Below are positions 53,001 to 64,000 of a stretch of DNA of 64,000 bases, piece after piece. The translations under genes were made by a program, and so were the position numbers. Position 1 is the stretch's first letter. Each line of letters opens with the position of its first letter. The stretch is from Hydractinia symbiolongicarpus (taxonomy: Eukaryota; Cnidaria; Hydrozoa; Anthoathecata; Hydractiniidae). A model generated the notes under the pieces. It was not told the DNA's origin. It saw only the letters and a list, made by a program, of their open reading frames with translations, and did no database searches. Location of the stretch: contig NC_079876.1 in the NCBI RefSeq assembly GCF_029227915.1, forward strand, positions 13,392,001-13,456,000, given 5' to 3'.

Positions 53001-56000
53001 TACACTATCTTCATGCAAGTTAGGTATATTTCCACTGTAGTAATCGATGAGTTGCTGAAGAGCTCTTTTACCATATCCCATCTAAAAGAAAAATAGACAA
53101 ATAAATTGCTAAACAAAAAACAGAACGAATAAGAAAACAACCGTGTTTTAAACAGCTTCTTGTACACATATATGTAACAACTTAAGCACAAATAGCCAAC
53201 TTGGTTGGATTTAAAGAGCACAAAAAGTATATTCCCCGTTTCTTTTTTTAACAGTAGTAAAACAAATTGGTGGTAGGATGAGATAATTTTATGTAATACG
53301 ACATAATATATATACACATTGAAAAGCAGGGTTGCATGGTCATATGACTGTGTGGTTGGAAATTTTAAGCAAGATTACGAAAATAATAAGCTTAAATGTT
53401 TGTTTGAAACAACATTACGATCTGGTGGTGCCACTTTTTTCTAAAAATTGAACTTAGTAATTCCAAATTAAATATTGCAAAAATATTTATAAGAAAGAAA
53501 AGAGAGAGAGAAAGCAATGTTTTAAATTTTTTCTAAAATTTATTTACATCTCAAACAAACTCTTTTGCATACCTTTTGAAAATCTGGGTGTGTTGCAATT
53601 CTAACTATCCGTCCACCAGATAAACTTCCGAATTCACTGTCATTATATTGTTGACTGATCGTCCATGGAATCATATCCCCCGAAGCACGCTTACCACGTG
53701 ACAAGCTATTCAATATAGTATCCTTTGATATCTCCCCTTCCAGACACACCTGTAGAAACAAATAAGTATCTTCCATCTTTCTTTGCAAAGGCTTCTCCAA
53801 GTCATAGAAAAAAATCAGCCATATTTCAAAATATTTCTCATATCGGATTTTATTTTAAGTATAGAGTCATGGAAAGAAAAGAAAGTATCAGCCAATAATA
53901 TGATAAAATTTGTATGTTTTATTTGCAACAAAAAGTTGAAAAATTAAAAACTGATCCGGTAAATTATAGTTTTTTATTTATGATTGAGAGAAGTTTTTCT
54001 GGAAATTGAAGACAATCATAACAAGATTTCTGACTGAATACTACTCCCTAGCAATTCTTTAAAATAGAAGAAAATTTAATGTTGTTATAAGGAGAACTTC
54101 AAAAGTTGTCGACATCAGAATTCTAAAACTTACTTGCACCACACATAGTACTTCAGGTAATGTTGTTTGTGTTGGTTCGACAGGTCCAAGTAAACAAAAC
54201 AAATGATGAGCTGGTGCATCAGACATCAACTGTAAATCATTTGGTGTATTCTGAACAGATAACAAAAAAGTAAAGCAGCTTTTCTATCATAAGTTCCTAC
54301 CATGAATCCAAGTTTATTTATTACAGACAAATTGACTAATTTAAAGTACTTATCAGCCCTTGGATAATAACAAAAGAAAGACATTCTACATGAAAAGTAT
54401 CATTCAGAACATTTGTGTCATACCTTATAATGTGAAGCAACGTACAGTGACATAATTCTTTGTAAAAACATTTCTGATGCTTTATGGTAAGAAAATAATG
54501 TATCACGATTTATGTAATATCTTATAAAAAGCTATTAAGGAAAGATAATTCTGTATACAGGGGGGGAGAAGACAAAAATCTATTTTGAAGTCATAATAAA
54601 GCAAATATACCTGTATAAATATGTACAAATTAAAGACAACGGTAATTTTCAATTTTGCTTTGTTTTTCCTGAAAAATAAAACTGAACAAAAGATGTAACA
54701 AAATGAAGTTTAGTTTAAATATGTGTTTTTTTATTCTGAATATAAGAAAGTAAAATTTTCAAATAAGCACCCAGCTTCTCAAGGTAGTTTTCGATTAAGC
54801 GCCCCGTTTTATCAGGTGGGCACTTAATTGAGGGGAGCACTTAATAAGTGCTGGGCGCTTATTGAACTTTGAGGAAATTACCTTGGCGCTTATTCGAAGG
54901 GGGCGCTTAACAAAATGCTGGGCGCCTAATCGGATCATTACGGTAATAACAAAGGAATAGTTGAAAGTGTTAGGGATTGTAAAATTGAATTTTAAGATAT
55001 ATGTATCGTTTAGTAACACCACTGTAATACTTCAAAACATATTTGAAAAATATCAATGAAAAGATACAGATCACACTTTTCTGGTAAAGGACAGCCAGAA
55101 CTTATTCTTGGAACAACAGATGCATCTAAGCAAAGCAAATTATTCAGCCATTTTTCCACAGGGTCACCATTTGCATAACGGATAGATTCGTTTAAAGATA
55201 ACTCCACTAAAATCCGACTAGATGTTTTATTTATAGATTCTGTAGAGTTTTCTTTATTTGCAGAGGGCACACTTTGAGATCGAAGTTGCTCGATTAATTT
55301 TAGTGACAATGATCGACCTGTCCCTTCGTAACTACAAGAAACGTAAACATATGTAAAACAGTGAGAAATACGTTAACTTTTACACAAGGACTTCACATGG
55401 TACAATGAATTATTACTTGTTTTAAGACTTCATGCTTTTAAAAGCATCACATTGAAGCTTATTTAGATTAAGACTACTTTTAAATACAAATAATAAGGCT
55501 TAGTTTTAAAAGCATACCCAAGATTTTAATAAAAAAAGATGTAATGGATAGGGTTTAACAAAATTGGTTTTTCTTTTACATCATGCAAACAAAATACTAT
55601 GACTTTGTCAAAATTTACATATTTACATATATCATCCTAAAGTTACATATACCCATTTATCGTGGACGACATAAATACAAGGTATGGACCAAGCAGTTCT
55701 TTGACGTAAGGCAATGGAATGGCAGCGGCTTCGTCAATTGCTAATAATTCTGCTTGACCAAGTTTATGATGATCTGTGGGTGAGACATACTGAAATCATA
55801 ACAAAAATTTTTAAGGTTATTTTCTACTTCAAGAAGTTATTATTTTTTTTTTTTGCAAAAAGAAACGGACAGAGTCAAAAGAGCTTCTGAGCATGCGTAC
55901 TTAAAGGTTTACACCATGTAATTGCAAAAGTAGAATTGATTTTAACTTTTTCCTTAATTTCTGTGAAAAAATGACAGGTAGAAAATTAGTTAGCCAATCA

Positions 56001-59000
56001 GATTATTTTATTTTGTGAGAATTGTGCAAAGTGTATTTACTATCGGTATTAAAATGTACGCAATAATATAAAATGGAAATTATTTGTTCTATTTATCCCT
56101 TTCGTTCCTTTTCACAGAAAATTTTCTTTAATATTAATCATGTGTACATTAATTTCAAATGACTTCTGACATTCACTTTTACGAATACAAAAAAAATGTT
56201 CTTATTTTTATCACTCACTAAAATAAAATCTGTGTGATAAAATAAATAGTACCTCTTGTAAAAATTATTCTCATAAAATCATAAAAAGAGATATTCTTAA
56301 AAATAGGACTTCAGGAATTAACCTTTAAAAGTCTAGGTTTTATTTTAAAGGATCGCCATCCATCAAGTTGTTGATACCTGTATTGTTTGTCTGTGTTCTC
56401 TAAAAATGTTCACTCTTACAACAGCCTTGTTAAAATCTGGATTTGTAGACTGAATGATTTCATAATCTACATGCTCCTGAAATAAAGGGGATAATTAAGT
56501 CAATTTAAGAGGTACAATAATTACCAATTTCTTAAGTAAAAACCTAGTTGGTGAAATATCTATAAGGTGATTTTGTAAGTCAGTGTGTAAAATTCTGAGC
56601 TTTTAAAATTTTACTATCCATATTATAATACCTGTAAACGTCTGTCATGCAAAATGATACAGCAAGTAGCGAGACGCATGTAATGCAGACAGACGAAACT
56701 GTTGATGTTTCTTTGGGCCACTGACTAGTCTTATAAAAAAAACCACAACAAAAATTTTCCACCTACTTGATAATCAAGTGCATCAAATCCTTTAAATACA
56801 AATTCAAATAATGTTTGCAAGTTCTCTGGACTTGGAGATGTAACAAAAATGTTGGAATACCTAAAAGATAAAATTTTACTGAAATTTAGACAAAAAATTT
56901 TAATATTAGCAATAACGTGACACATATTTCAGTAAAGTAATAAGTATTCCAGCTGCATTAAAATAAATACAAAATACATTGAGTCGAGTCAAGGTCTAAT
57001 ACAACTAGTCTACATAACAATATGCTTAATGAGCTTAATGAGCATGAATTTTTTTTGGCAAGTAATGTGGGTGAGGACGTTAAAGTAATTGTTTAATAAA
57101 AATCATATGTTGACATTGCACATTTTGTTAGGACAACTAATGGTTGTATTCTTTCACACACGCAAGCAAGACTTCTTTAGTAAGCTTTTTTTGTTTAGCA
57201 TTTTTATTTAATACAATAATCATCTGTGTGATTGTATTTTTCTTCCTTTGAAATAAAGAATAATTGGAATGATTGAGATTTCATATGCTCTTTATATTAA
57301 TTATTAAACTCAGCGCAGTTGTAATAAATTACCATAAATTTTTACTTATGCAGAAACTTTTCTGTGACACATACTATTTCTAGAGTATAAATTTTATTAT
57401 TCTATTTTTTGAGATTTACAAAATCATTTTTAATGAGAAAACAATCTTTATAATTAACAAAATTACCCAAAGGCAACAGCAGATGCAAGTGCCAGACCAA
57501 TGGCAGCAGATTTTCCACGACCACGAGCAGCAGTTAACGCTACTGTGCTTCTAAGTGTTTTCTCGGATATTACTTCAATGAATTTTAAAACCGCTTTTGC
57601 CTAGAATGTTAAATCATAAGAAACAATACTGAAAATTAAAATGGAAAATATTAAAACATCAATTTCCTTTAGGACATTTGGTATGACAAATCTGCAACAA
57701 GCATTCTTTATGGAAGGGTACCTGGTCAAGTGTTTTACATTGATTGATAATGGACCCCACTGGTTGTGTATCTTGTAGAGAATCTTTTAACTCTTTAAGT
57801 TCTATTTCTTCCTTTGTCAATAATTCTTCCTAGAAGACAATAAAATAAAAATTCCAATCTATCTATTGTGCGTTATTTTTTGTTTATACGTTAAAACTGT
57901 AAAATGATCAAACTGTAACGTAAACAAAATAAGAATTTTCTTTAGACAACCCAATCTGAACAAAGAACTTGGTAACCATAACATAAAATTTAAAACTTCA
58001 ATGTTTCTGCTAGATCCCTCTTAATACTCACTTAACAGTACCCAACATCAAGGTGTCAGACCTATCTCAACTTTATAACTGGAGGTACATTTTTTTAGTG
58101 GGAACATGGTTGAACTCAGACATGATATTTCACAATGACTCTTTGAAGTGCGTTTTAACAATTATAGGAAGTTACTTAGGTGTTGTATTTGACATAACGA
58201 ATCAGGATAAACCCAAGTGCATTTTTTATTTGCCTACTTTTTATTTCGTATTTATAGAGTCTAGGTAAAAAATGAGAAATTGCAGAAAAACGTTAATTAA
58301 CTTCCTATAATTGTTAAAACGCACTTGAACAAAAACACAACACATTGTAAACTTTTAGTAAAAATATAGTTTAATAATTTAGTAACAAAATTTAGTATTT
58401 TTATTATCAGAAAACCAGAGAAATTTTCTCCTGCAAAATATAAGAAAGTCAAAATTTCTCAAAATTTAAATGAAGTGATTTTGATACCACAAAAGTTTCT
58501 TCCCATAAAGTATGCAAAGAAAATTCAAACAAAAAAAAGTTAAATGTTATTTACTTACTTTTGTTTTTGGTGTTAATGCAGTTACATTGAGTGATTGTGA
58601 AGATATGGGAAGTACGCGAAGTTGGTCGTCAATTACTAAACATGTCTGACATGATGATAGTGATAAAATAAACCTAAAACAAGGTACAGTCGAATAATAG
58701 TTATGTACAACTATTTGATAACCTGTGGCCATATCCACAGGTTTGTCCTTTCTTCATTTACAGCATTTCGTGTATCCTGCTACTGGTGTTACCATTTTGC
58801 GTGACAGACTGACAGACATATAAGGGTATTAAAATATAAAAAAAGTTTTGTATATTCATTTAATGGTCAACCCAAAGAGATAAATAACAAACATTAGGTA
58901 GATGTTTAATAACCAAGCTTTGCTTACCACACTGACCCGTACTAAAAAATAAAGTTAGTGTTTGAGTAAACTTAGTGCTTGAGTAAACTTAATGCTTGAG

Positions 59001-62000
59001 TACATTTGACACCAAATATATATACATTATTTATAACAATGCAGAGACCTTGCAGTAACACAAATATAATAAACCAACATATTTTATTACGTTAATTTTT
59101 TTAGGTCATATTTTAGCAACCAACAACGAAAAATAAACTCGTTATGACCGATTCGATATATGACCAACCAATGTTCTGTCTCTTTAATCCTGTAGCCAGT
59201 CAATTATTCCATGTCAAGAGTTACCAAAGAGAACACAATGTTATTTTAAAGCATTTCAATGTCTCTTTAGGCATATATTTGTAAAGATATTTTGATTGCT
59301 ATGCTAATCAACCCTACTTTGGTGGTTTGCAGCACCCAAGTCCACCAGCTACTTTGGCTTGTTTGCTTTGTTTTTACTTGCAATCGATTTTTTTATATTA
59401 TTTTAACAACAGACAAGTAATTCACTGAGATTCAGACATAAACTATTTCGACGAAAATTTGTACTTGTGTAATGAAGTCTGTTGATTTTTGAGACCAATT
59501 TAATTTTAGCCCTAATTTTACCATAGACTTGACTGCAATTTACAGTGACCTTTTGACATTTTGATTCAAAATGTGTAAATATGTTTACATTTGTACTTGT
59601 ATTTTATGCTAATAAATGTTGAGACATTCATGAAAATTTTTTCAGTATTCATGATTTTATTAAAAGCATACCTTTCATTAAACCGTGCAACAACTTCTTG
59701 ATGTGCCTCTGTTCGATATCTTGTGTGAACATCCTATAAGTATAAGTTTAGATTGATATATTAGAAAAATCATATTGATACATGTTAGTATTTCACTCAT
59801 TACATTTTATATTTTTGTTAATTTGAGAAAGAAGAAGTTGTAGTGATGTCATTATTTTCAGATGACTTTATCACAACCCCAAAAATTGAACTTTACAGAG
59901 CTAAGTTTATTTTTTGTATTCAATTCATATTTAAAAAAAAAGAATCTTTTCCAAGTCTTTTAACGCAAAACAAATCATAATATAAGAGCTTTCTGGGATG
60001 ACTGTGAGACTCAATTGTTAGTGCTTATAGTGAGGTCACCAAGAACATTAAAGTAAAAAAAAAAATTAAGTTGCGAATAAACAAATTTGACTTTCGTTCT
60101 TACTAGGAAGCTTAAAAATGAATTTACAAATGGAAAAGAAAAACATCATGCTATTCCCATCAACTTATAAACTGGTCCTCACCATGCTCATTGTATATAA
60201 CTTTTTCAATGATGTCATACTTTGCAGGAGTACACAAACAATGCCACCTCCCTCTACTGTTTCAATTGTTCGGGCCAACAAATTTGGAGTTAATGCTTCA
60301 AAGTCCTACGTCAATAACAAAAAAATACAAGGTGATAAATATGTTTAAAAAATTCCATAGAATCATCAACAGCATGGCAAAAAGATTGCATATTTGAACT
60401 AAAAAGAAACAAAGTTGGGTTTAACTTTCTAATAATTTACTTACTTTATCAATGATTTTATCAAACAAAGTATAACAATTAGGGCCTTAGTGTCAGAATT
60501 AGTAATATAAGGTCAGTTTGCAGAAATTTCTGACTGTGGAGAAGAAATTCTCTTTGCAGCTTTGGTCTGAGAGCACTGTAGACAACTTGCCATTGATCCC
60601 TTGTTAATGGTTATTTTGTTGCAATAACCATTTTAGAAATAGGTGATACAACCGAATGGTGAAAAAGTACAATACACAGTTTTCACATTTTTTTTGTAGA
60701 ATGATTCCTAAAGAAGTCGTTTTAATTCGCATATTGCAAATTGCAACCTGCTTATTTCGAACCCCAGGGTTAACGATAAGATTTAAACATTCTTTGGTAA
60801 TTTCATGCTGGCAGCAAGTTACCTCACAAAAACTTTTTTGTATACTCTAACCTAAACAATTGGAACTAGGTGTTACCTGCAAAATTACCATTCCATATGT
60901 ACTTCCAAGTATTTTGTGAGTTTCACCATAATAACAATATCTAATCGTTGTCGCTGCAATGAACAGTTCAAAAGGATCGTCCTTTTTTACATCCAATGAA
61001 CCACTTTTTACTTTCTTTTGAAGTTGTTTCATACGCTTCTTTCTGTGACTAAATAAATAAATAAATAAATAAAATATTTATATTTATATTATTGGAATGC
61101 TTCGGCCAAAGAAAATTGATTATCTGTTTCATGTGATAGCTTTTGAAGCACAATTTGCGGTGCATTTTATTCTTCTTAAAAAAAACTCACTTGCATTTAT
61201 AAACTAAAAAAATAAAGACCACAGTTTTAAACCGTTTTTTTTAAATGAGAGTAGACACTGTACTTTAAAAAATACTTACCATAAACAATAAAACAATGAA
61301 ATAATACTTTGGAAAATCTTGATTGGTTTTGGATATATAGGTCCTGAAAACTTAGCTCATTATGTGGAATTATGACATCATCATCGATTAGATGCTGAGA
61401 AACAGTTGCTAGCATAAATGATTATTAGTATAACAAACATGCATTAATTAGCATAATTATGAAAAATTCTAATTAAAAATCTTAAAAAAAAAGAAATAAA
61501 AAGATTTGCTCAAGGTAGGCTTTACTACATAACGGTATGGACACCTAAACTAAATTAACCTTGAGTCAACAAAATCATAATGCTCTTGATTCTCTTCTGC
61601 TTTCCTTTACGATACTTGCAACACCTTTGATACTCCTGGCATTGGTTTATTTATCATTGGTTATATGTCTTGTATAAGTGTCCACTGATATTTAATTACT
61701 TCAGCTTTACAGTTTGAATTGGTTTAGTTGAAGATCAACAGGGTTCTAGTCCAGTGATAGAATCAATTTACCATAGTACTAATTCGCATTCGCATTAATA
61801 TTTGCATATTTCTCTCAGAGTGTTTGGTGAGTACAGAACAGGTGTAGAAAGAACATAGGTTAGTGCACTATGAGCAGTTTTGTCAACAAAGAAGAGACTA
61901 GATGTGTCTCAAATTATGGTGTCCAGGTGTGTGGTTTTTAAGCATTTAATTAGTCTGTCTACAAAAAATAAGCATCTTCACATCCTGAGAATAAGGACAT

Positions 62001-63743
62001 CCAAGTCTGTATCAGGTATGTGAAGATTTGTGCGTTAGGCAGAAGAAAAACAGGAGGTATCACAACATTGGTCACAGGAGTACCATAGTGATAGATGTTT
62101 TTTTTCTGGGGTACATTAGATACGGATTATAGGAGCTAGTGTTAAAGATGTATTGAAAAAAGCAAAACTGTATTGGGAGTGTGTCTGTTTCCCTTCCTCT
62201 TCCTCTTCAGCATATCACACTCTCCCAATTAAACTTAATCATTCTACTTATTTTACTATGTAATTGATTGCATTCAAATTATGTACACATACTAACAATT
62301 TATTGGTAATCAAATATTTAACACATTTAGGCAAGCTTTTTATAATGACGTTCTTGATCACTGGAATCACAAGGTGTTAAATTTAAAAACCCTTTCCTTG
62401 CAAACCAATAAAAGGAAATCCTCTTTTAAAAAAAAATGATACTGTCAAATATTTACCTGCTAAAGCCCAACTCTTTTTTATAACACCACAATACAGATGG
62501 GCGTGCTCTTACTTGTGCTTTTGACAGCATGTGATGAAGAATTACAACCTAAAAAATATAATTACATTTAGTGACATCAAACTTTTTACGGAAGTTAACA
62601 CCAGATGCATCGAAAAATTTTTAAAATTGTGTCTATACTTAGAAAGTATATTTTAGACCCCTTCTAACATGAGCAAATGTATTGGTTTGAAAAGTTTAAG
62701 ATGCAAGATAAATTTTTAAATCGTAGCTGACAGACATAAACATTTGTACCAAAATAATCTAGAACTACCTTTGAGACCTTTCAAGAAACAATGACAGGGC
62801 ATATCCCTCATTTTTTTCACAGTTACAAAAATGCATTTCCTACACTGAAAATCTCCATGTTCTGTTTCTAATAGAAAAAAAATTAAACCAGGGTAAGGAT
62901 TCTTTTTTTTTCTTTGTAAAATTGCTAGGTTAAAAAATATTTACAAAATTTTTTTAAAACTGATAAGATGAAGTTTAGTTCCCTTATCTATTCTACAAAA
63001 TTTCAATTTTTAAAACGTCAAAGTTTGAACATCTTATACTTTGAACATCTCTTATACTAACAGGCTAAGTTTCCAGAGGAGCTTTTATTTTCTTCCTAAG
63101 GAATGTACAAATCAGCTATATATCAAAACATTAGATCATTACAAGAAATTCCAATATATCTTCAACTGTTCGTCACATGGTCCTGTACATTTTCTTGATC
63201 AATATTTCAAGCTCAACACAATACAGGCATGTTTATTGTTCATGGCTTAGTATTTATATGTCGGATCTTTTTTTATTGTTCCTCTCCCTAAGTGGAATTT
63301 CCACAGGCTTATCAACTTTTGTTTATAATCTTTCGCAATACTTTACTCTGGTTTTGGAATGTTCAGAACGCCTGCTTAAAACTTTGCAAGGCAACTAAAA
63401 CAAATGACAAGTAGGAGTTGAAATCATTATATCACATATACCCTACTTATTTTCTAATTCGCTGTGCTCAATCCAAAATAACCTTATTTATTTTCTTATT
63501 TCTGCGACAGGGAGGACTCAAAGAACTTCATCATACATACGAAAATAAATTCAAATAAAACACAAGGCCACATATCACATTCATACATATACATTTTCTT
63601 TTTGTACATATACAGTCAGTAAATAAAGCTCTTACCTGATCTTTAGACTTGTCACCAACAACGAAAAACAAGCTACGATGTTTTTGTTGAACACCATTTT
63701 CAATAACAACACGAATTCTGTTGTCAATCTTTTTAAGCACCAT
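47096..63743 (-). CDS. NAT10: RNA cytidine acetyltransferase (NAT10/Kre33)
   Basis: Nucleolar enzyme that makes N4-acetylcytidine in 18S rRNA and tRNA using acetyl-CoA and ATP. Twenty-six exons (high to low) join in phase: 63743-63636, 62548-62457, 61048-60877, 60305-60183, 59733-59672, 58673-58559, 57829-57722, 57600-57467, 56860-56767, 56476-56378, 55789-55653, 55331-55068, 54520-54424, 54250-54134, 53749-53573, 53081-52828, 52733-52685, 51124-51037, 50860-50750, 50522-50409, 49921-49866, 49550-49500, 49151-49083, 48943-48842, 47532-47459, 47150-47096; about 973 residues. Motifs: N-terminal KKIDNRIRVVIENGV; Walker A AARGRGKSAA (57467-57600); Walker B IDEAAAIPLP (55653-55789); GNAT core RIVRIATHPDFQ..MGYGKRAL; MVDYHLIMDLLPE (50409-50522). 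All catalytic motifs look intact. The C-terminus is uncertain (see 45589). Confidence 0.94.
47910..48172. repeat. diverged dispersed repeat, copy A
   Basis: Shares AATTATGACATCAT, GAGAAACAGTTGCT and CATTAATTA.CATAATTAT in the same order with 61340-61505, about 13 kb away in another NAT10 intron. No coding capacity. Confidence 0.65.
49629..49647. repeat. (TA)n microsatellite, short
   Basis: A run of about nine TA units in a NAT10 intron. Confidence 0.85.
51125..52684. other. NAT10 intron between exons 17 and 18
   Basis: One of the longest introns. Contains a GC-balanced stretch (51.55-52.0 kb) of likely repeat origin and the tRNA-like segment at 52236-52312. No separate gene is supported. 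Confidence 0.5.
52236..52312 (+). repeat. tRNA-like segment with intact T arm
   Basis: GTGGGTTCAAGTCCCAC forms a perfect T stem-loop with a B box, followed by TTGAACCA, which resembles an acceptor strand plus CCA. The 5' half does not pair with it and no clean anticodon arm is visible. Probably a tRNA pseudogene or tRNA-derived SINE on the strand opposite NAT10. Confidence 0.5.
54761..54946. mobile_element. GGGCGCTTATT-type MITE
   Basis: Alternating AAGCGCC/GGCGCTTA words (TTAAGCGCCCC, GGGCGCTTATTG, TTGGCGCTTATTCGA, GGGCGCTTAAC, GGGCGCCTAAT) with local palindromes, ending near CGGTAAT. It lies in the NAT10 intron between exons 12 and 13 and is GC-rich against an AT-rich background. Confidence 0.7.
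58141..58330. repeat. inverted-repeat element in NAT10 intron
   Basis: AAGTGCGTTTTAACAATTAT plus AGGAAGTTA at about 58146-58174 recurs as its reverse complement at about 58298-58325. The spacer is about 125 bp. A small MITE or foldback; the 71-codon frame across it is chance. Confidence 0.8.
61049..61078. repeat. (AAAT)n microsatellite
   Basis: Short tetranucleotide array directly next to the acceptor of NAT10 exon 3, in the intron. Confidence 0.9.
61340..61505. repeat. diverged dispersed repeat, copy B
   Basis: Partner of 47910-48172: GGAATTATGACATCATCATC, GAGAAACAGTTGCT, CATTAATTAGCATAATTATG, ending in an A-rich tract. Confidence 0.65.
61506..62456. other. NAT10 intron 2, GC-balanced part
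   Basis: Between exons 2 and 3. The stretch 61.5-62.2 kb has a different texture from the surrounding AT-rich intron (GTGTCTGTTTCCC, TCCTCTTCC) but no open frame or motif. Possibly an old repeat. Confidence 0.35.
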
Positions 63744-64000
63744 TTTTAAATGTTTCTACTACAATGATATACATTATACAATTCACTAATGTGTGTTTTA
63801 ATTATCAACTGAATTTTCAAGACCAAGAGATATCCACTCAGATATAAGGTTTGGAATCGATTGGCCTACAGAATATTTAGGGACAAATCTAGAGGATAAT
63901 TTTTTATTTATTTCCTTATTTAAAGTAAAAAACTAATTTAAATCGAATAAAAAACAAAACAAACAAAAAAATAAATAAAAAAAATAAAAAAATAAAAAAA
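63744..64000. other. upstream of the NAT10 start, window end
   Basis: Sequence 5' of the NAT10 ATG. A-rich, ending in an A/T simple-sequence tract (63940-64000). No clear promoter element was read. Confidence 0.4.

Overview
This is a piece of a eukaryotic, intron-rich, AT-rich animal nuclear genome. Genes have many short exons with GT..AG borders, introns are of moderate size, and decayed transposable elements lie in introns and between genes. The host proteins (AP-3 delta, NOL12, NAT10) are conserved in all animals. The Polinton-type relic, the TTCGCGAA-like words scattered through the AT-rich DNA and the gene styles fit an early-branching metazoan, most likely a cnidarian. That placement is inference; the sequence alone does not fix the species.

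Layout. (1) 146-5948, plus strand: the 3' half of the AP-3 complex delta subunit gene, 16 exons in phase. (2) 7094-9733, minus: an intronless 879-residue ankyrin-repeat protein with His- and Asn-rich tracts, convergent with AP3D1. (3) 9.7-15.7 kb: gene-poor DNA with a foldback, two copies of a terminal-inverted-repeat element and one doubtful terminal exon. (4) 15.8-24.65 kb, minus: a visibly GC-richer island holding a dead Polinton/Maverick-like element. It has a protein-primed family B DNA polymerase, HNH-type protein, several small membrane proteins, a packaging-type ATPase and a BRO/KilA-N-like protein. Most of the larger genes carry frameshifts, stops or deletions, and a 94-bp hairpin element with a 12-bp target duplication sits inside the polymerase gene. 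No integrase, protease or capsid gene was found. (5) 24.7-31.4 kb: repeats, an element with GC-rich inverted ends, a Mutator-like transposase relic, a 53-bp minisatellite and a LINE 3' fragment. (6) 31514-35091, plus: a complete five-exon NOL12 gene. (7) 36321-42744, plus: a three-exon, 13-finger C2H2 zinc-finger gene whose introns hold several mobile elements, including a pogo/Tigger-like element with another element nested in it. (8) 44.27-45.51 kb, minus: a 5'-truncated, frameshifted LINE. (9) 47096 (or 45589)-63743, minus: a nearly complete NAT10 RNA cytidine acetyltransferase gene of at least 26 exons.

The host genes are housekeeping or regulatory and do not form a pathway: AP-3 works in endolysosomal trafficking, NOL12 and NAT10 both act in nucleolar ribosome biogenesis, and the zinc-finger protein is probably a DNA-binding regulator. 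I did not find a convincing undescribed system. The most informative signals are the molecular record of Polinton decay (polymerase motifs B and C destroyed, ATPase internally deleted), a stop codon overlapping a splice donor in the zinc-finger gene, an exon-intron junction copied into a minisatellite in AP3D1, and an ambiguous NAT10 C-terminus that turns on one T-run.
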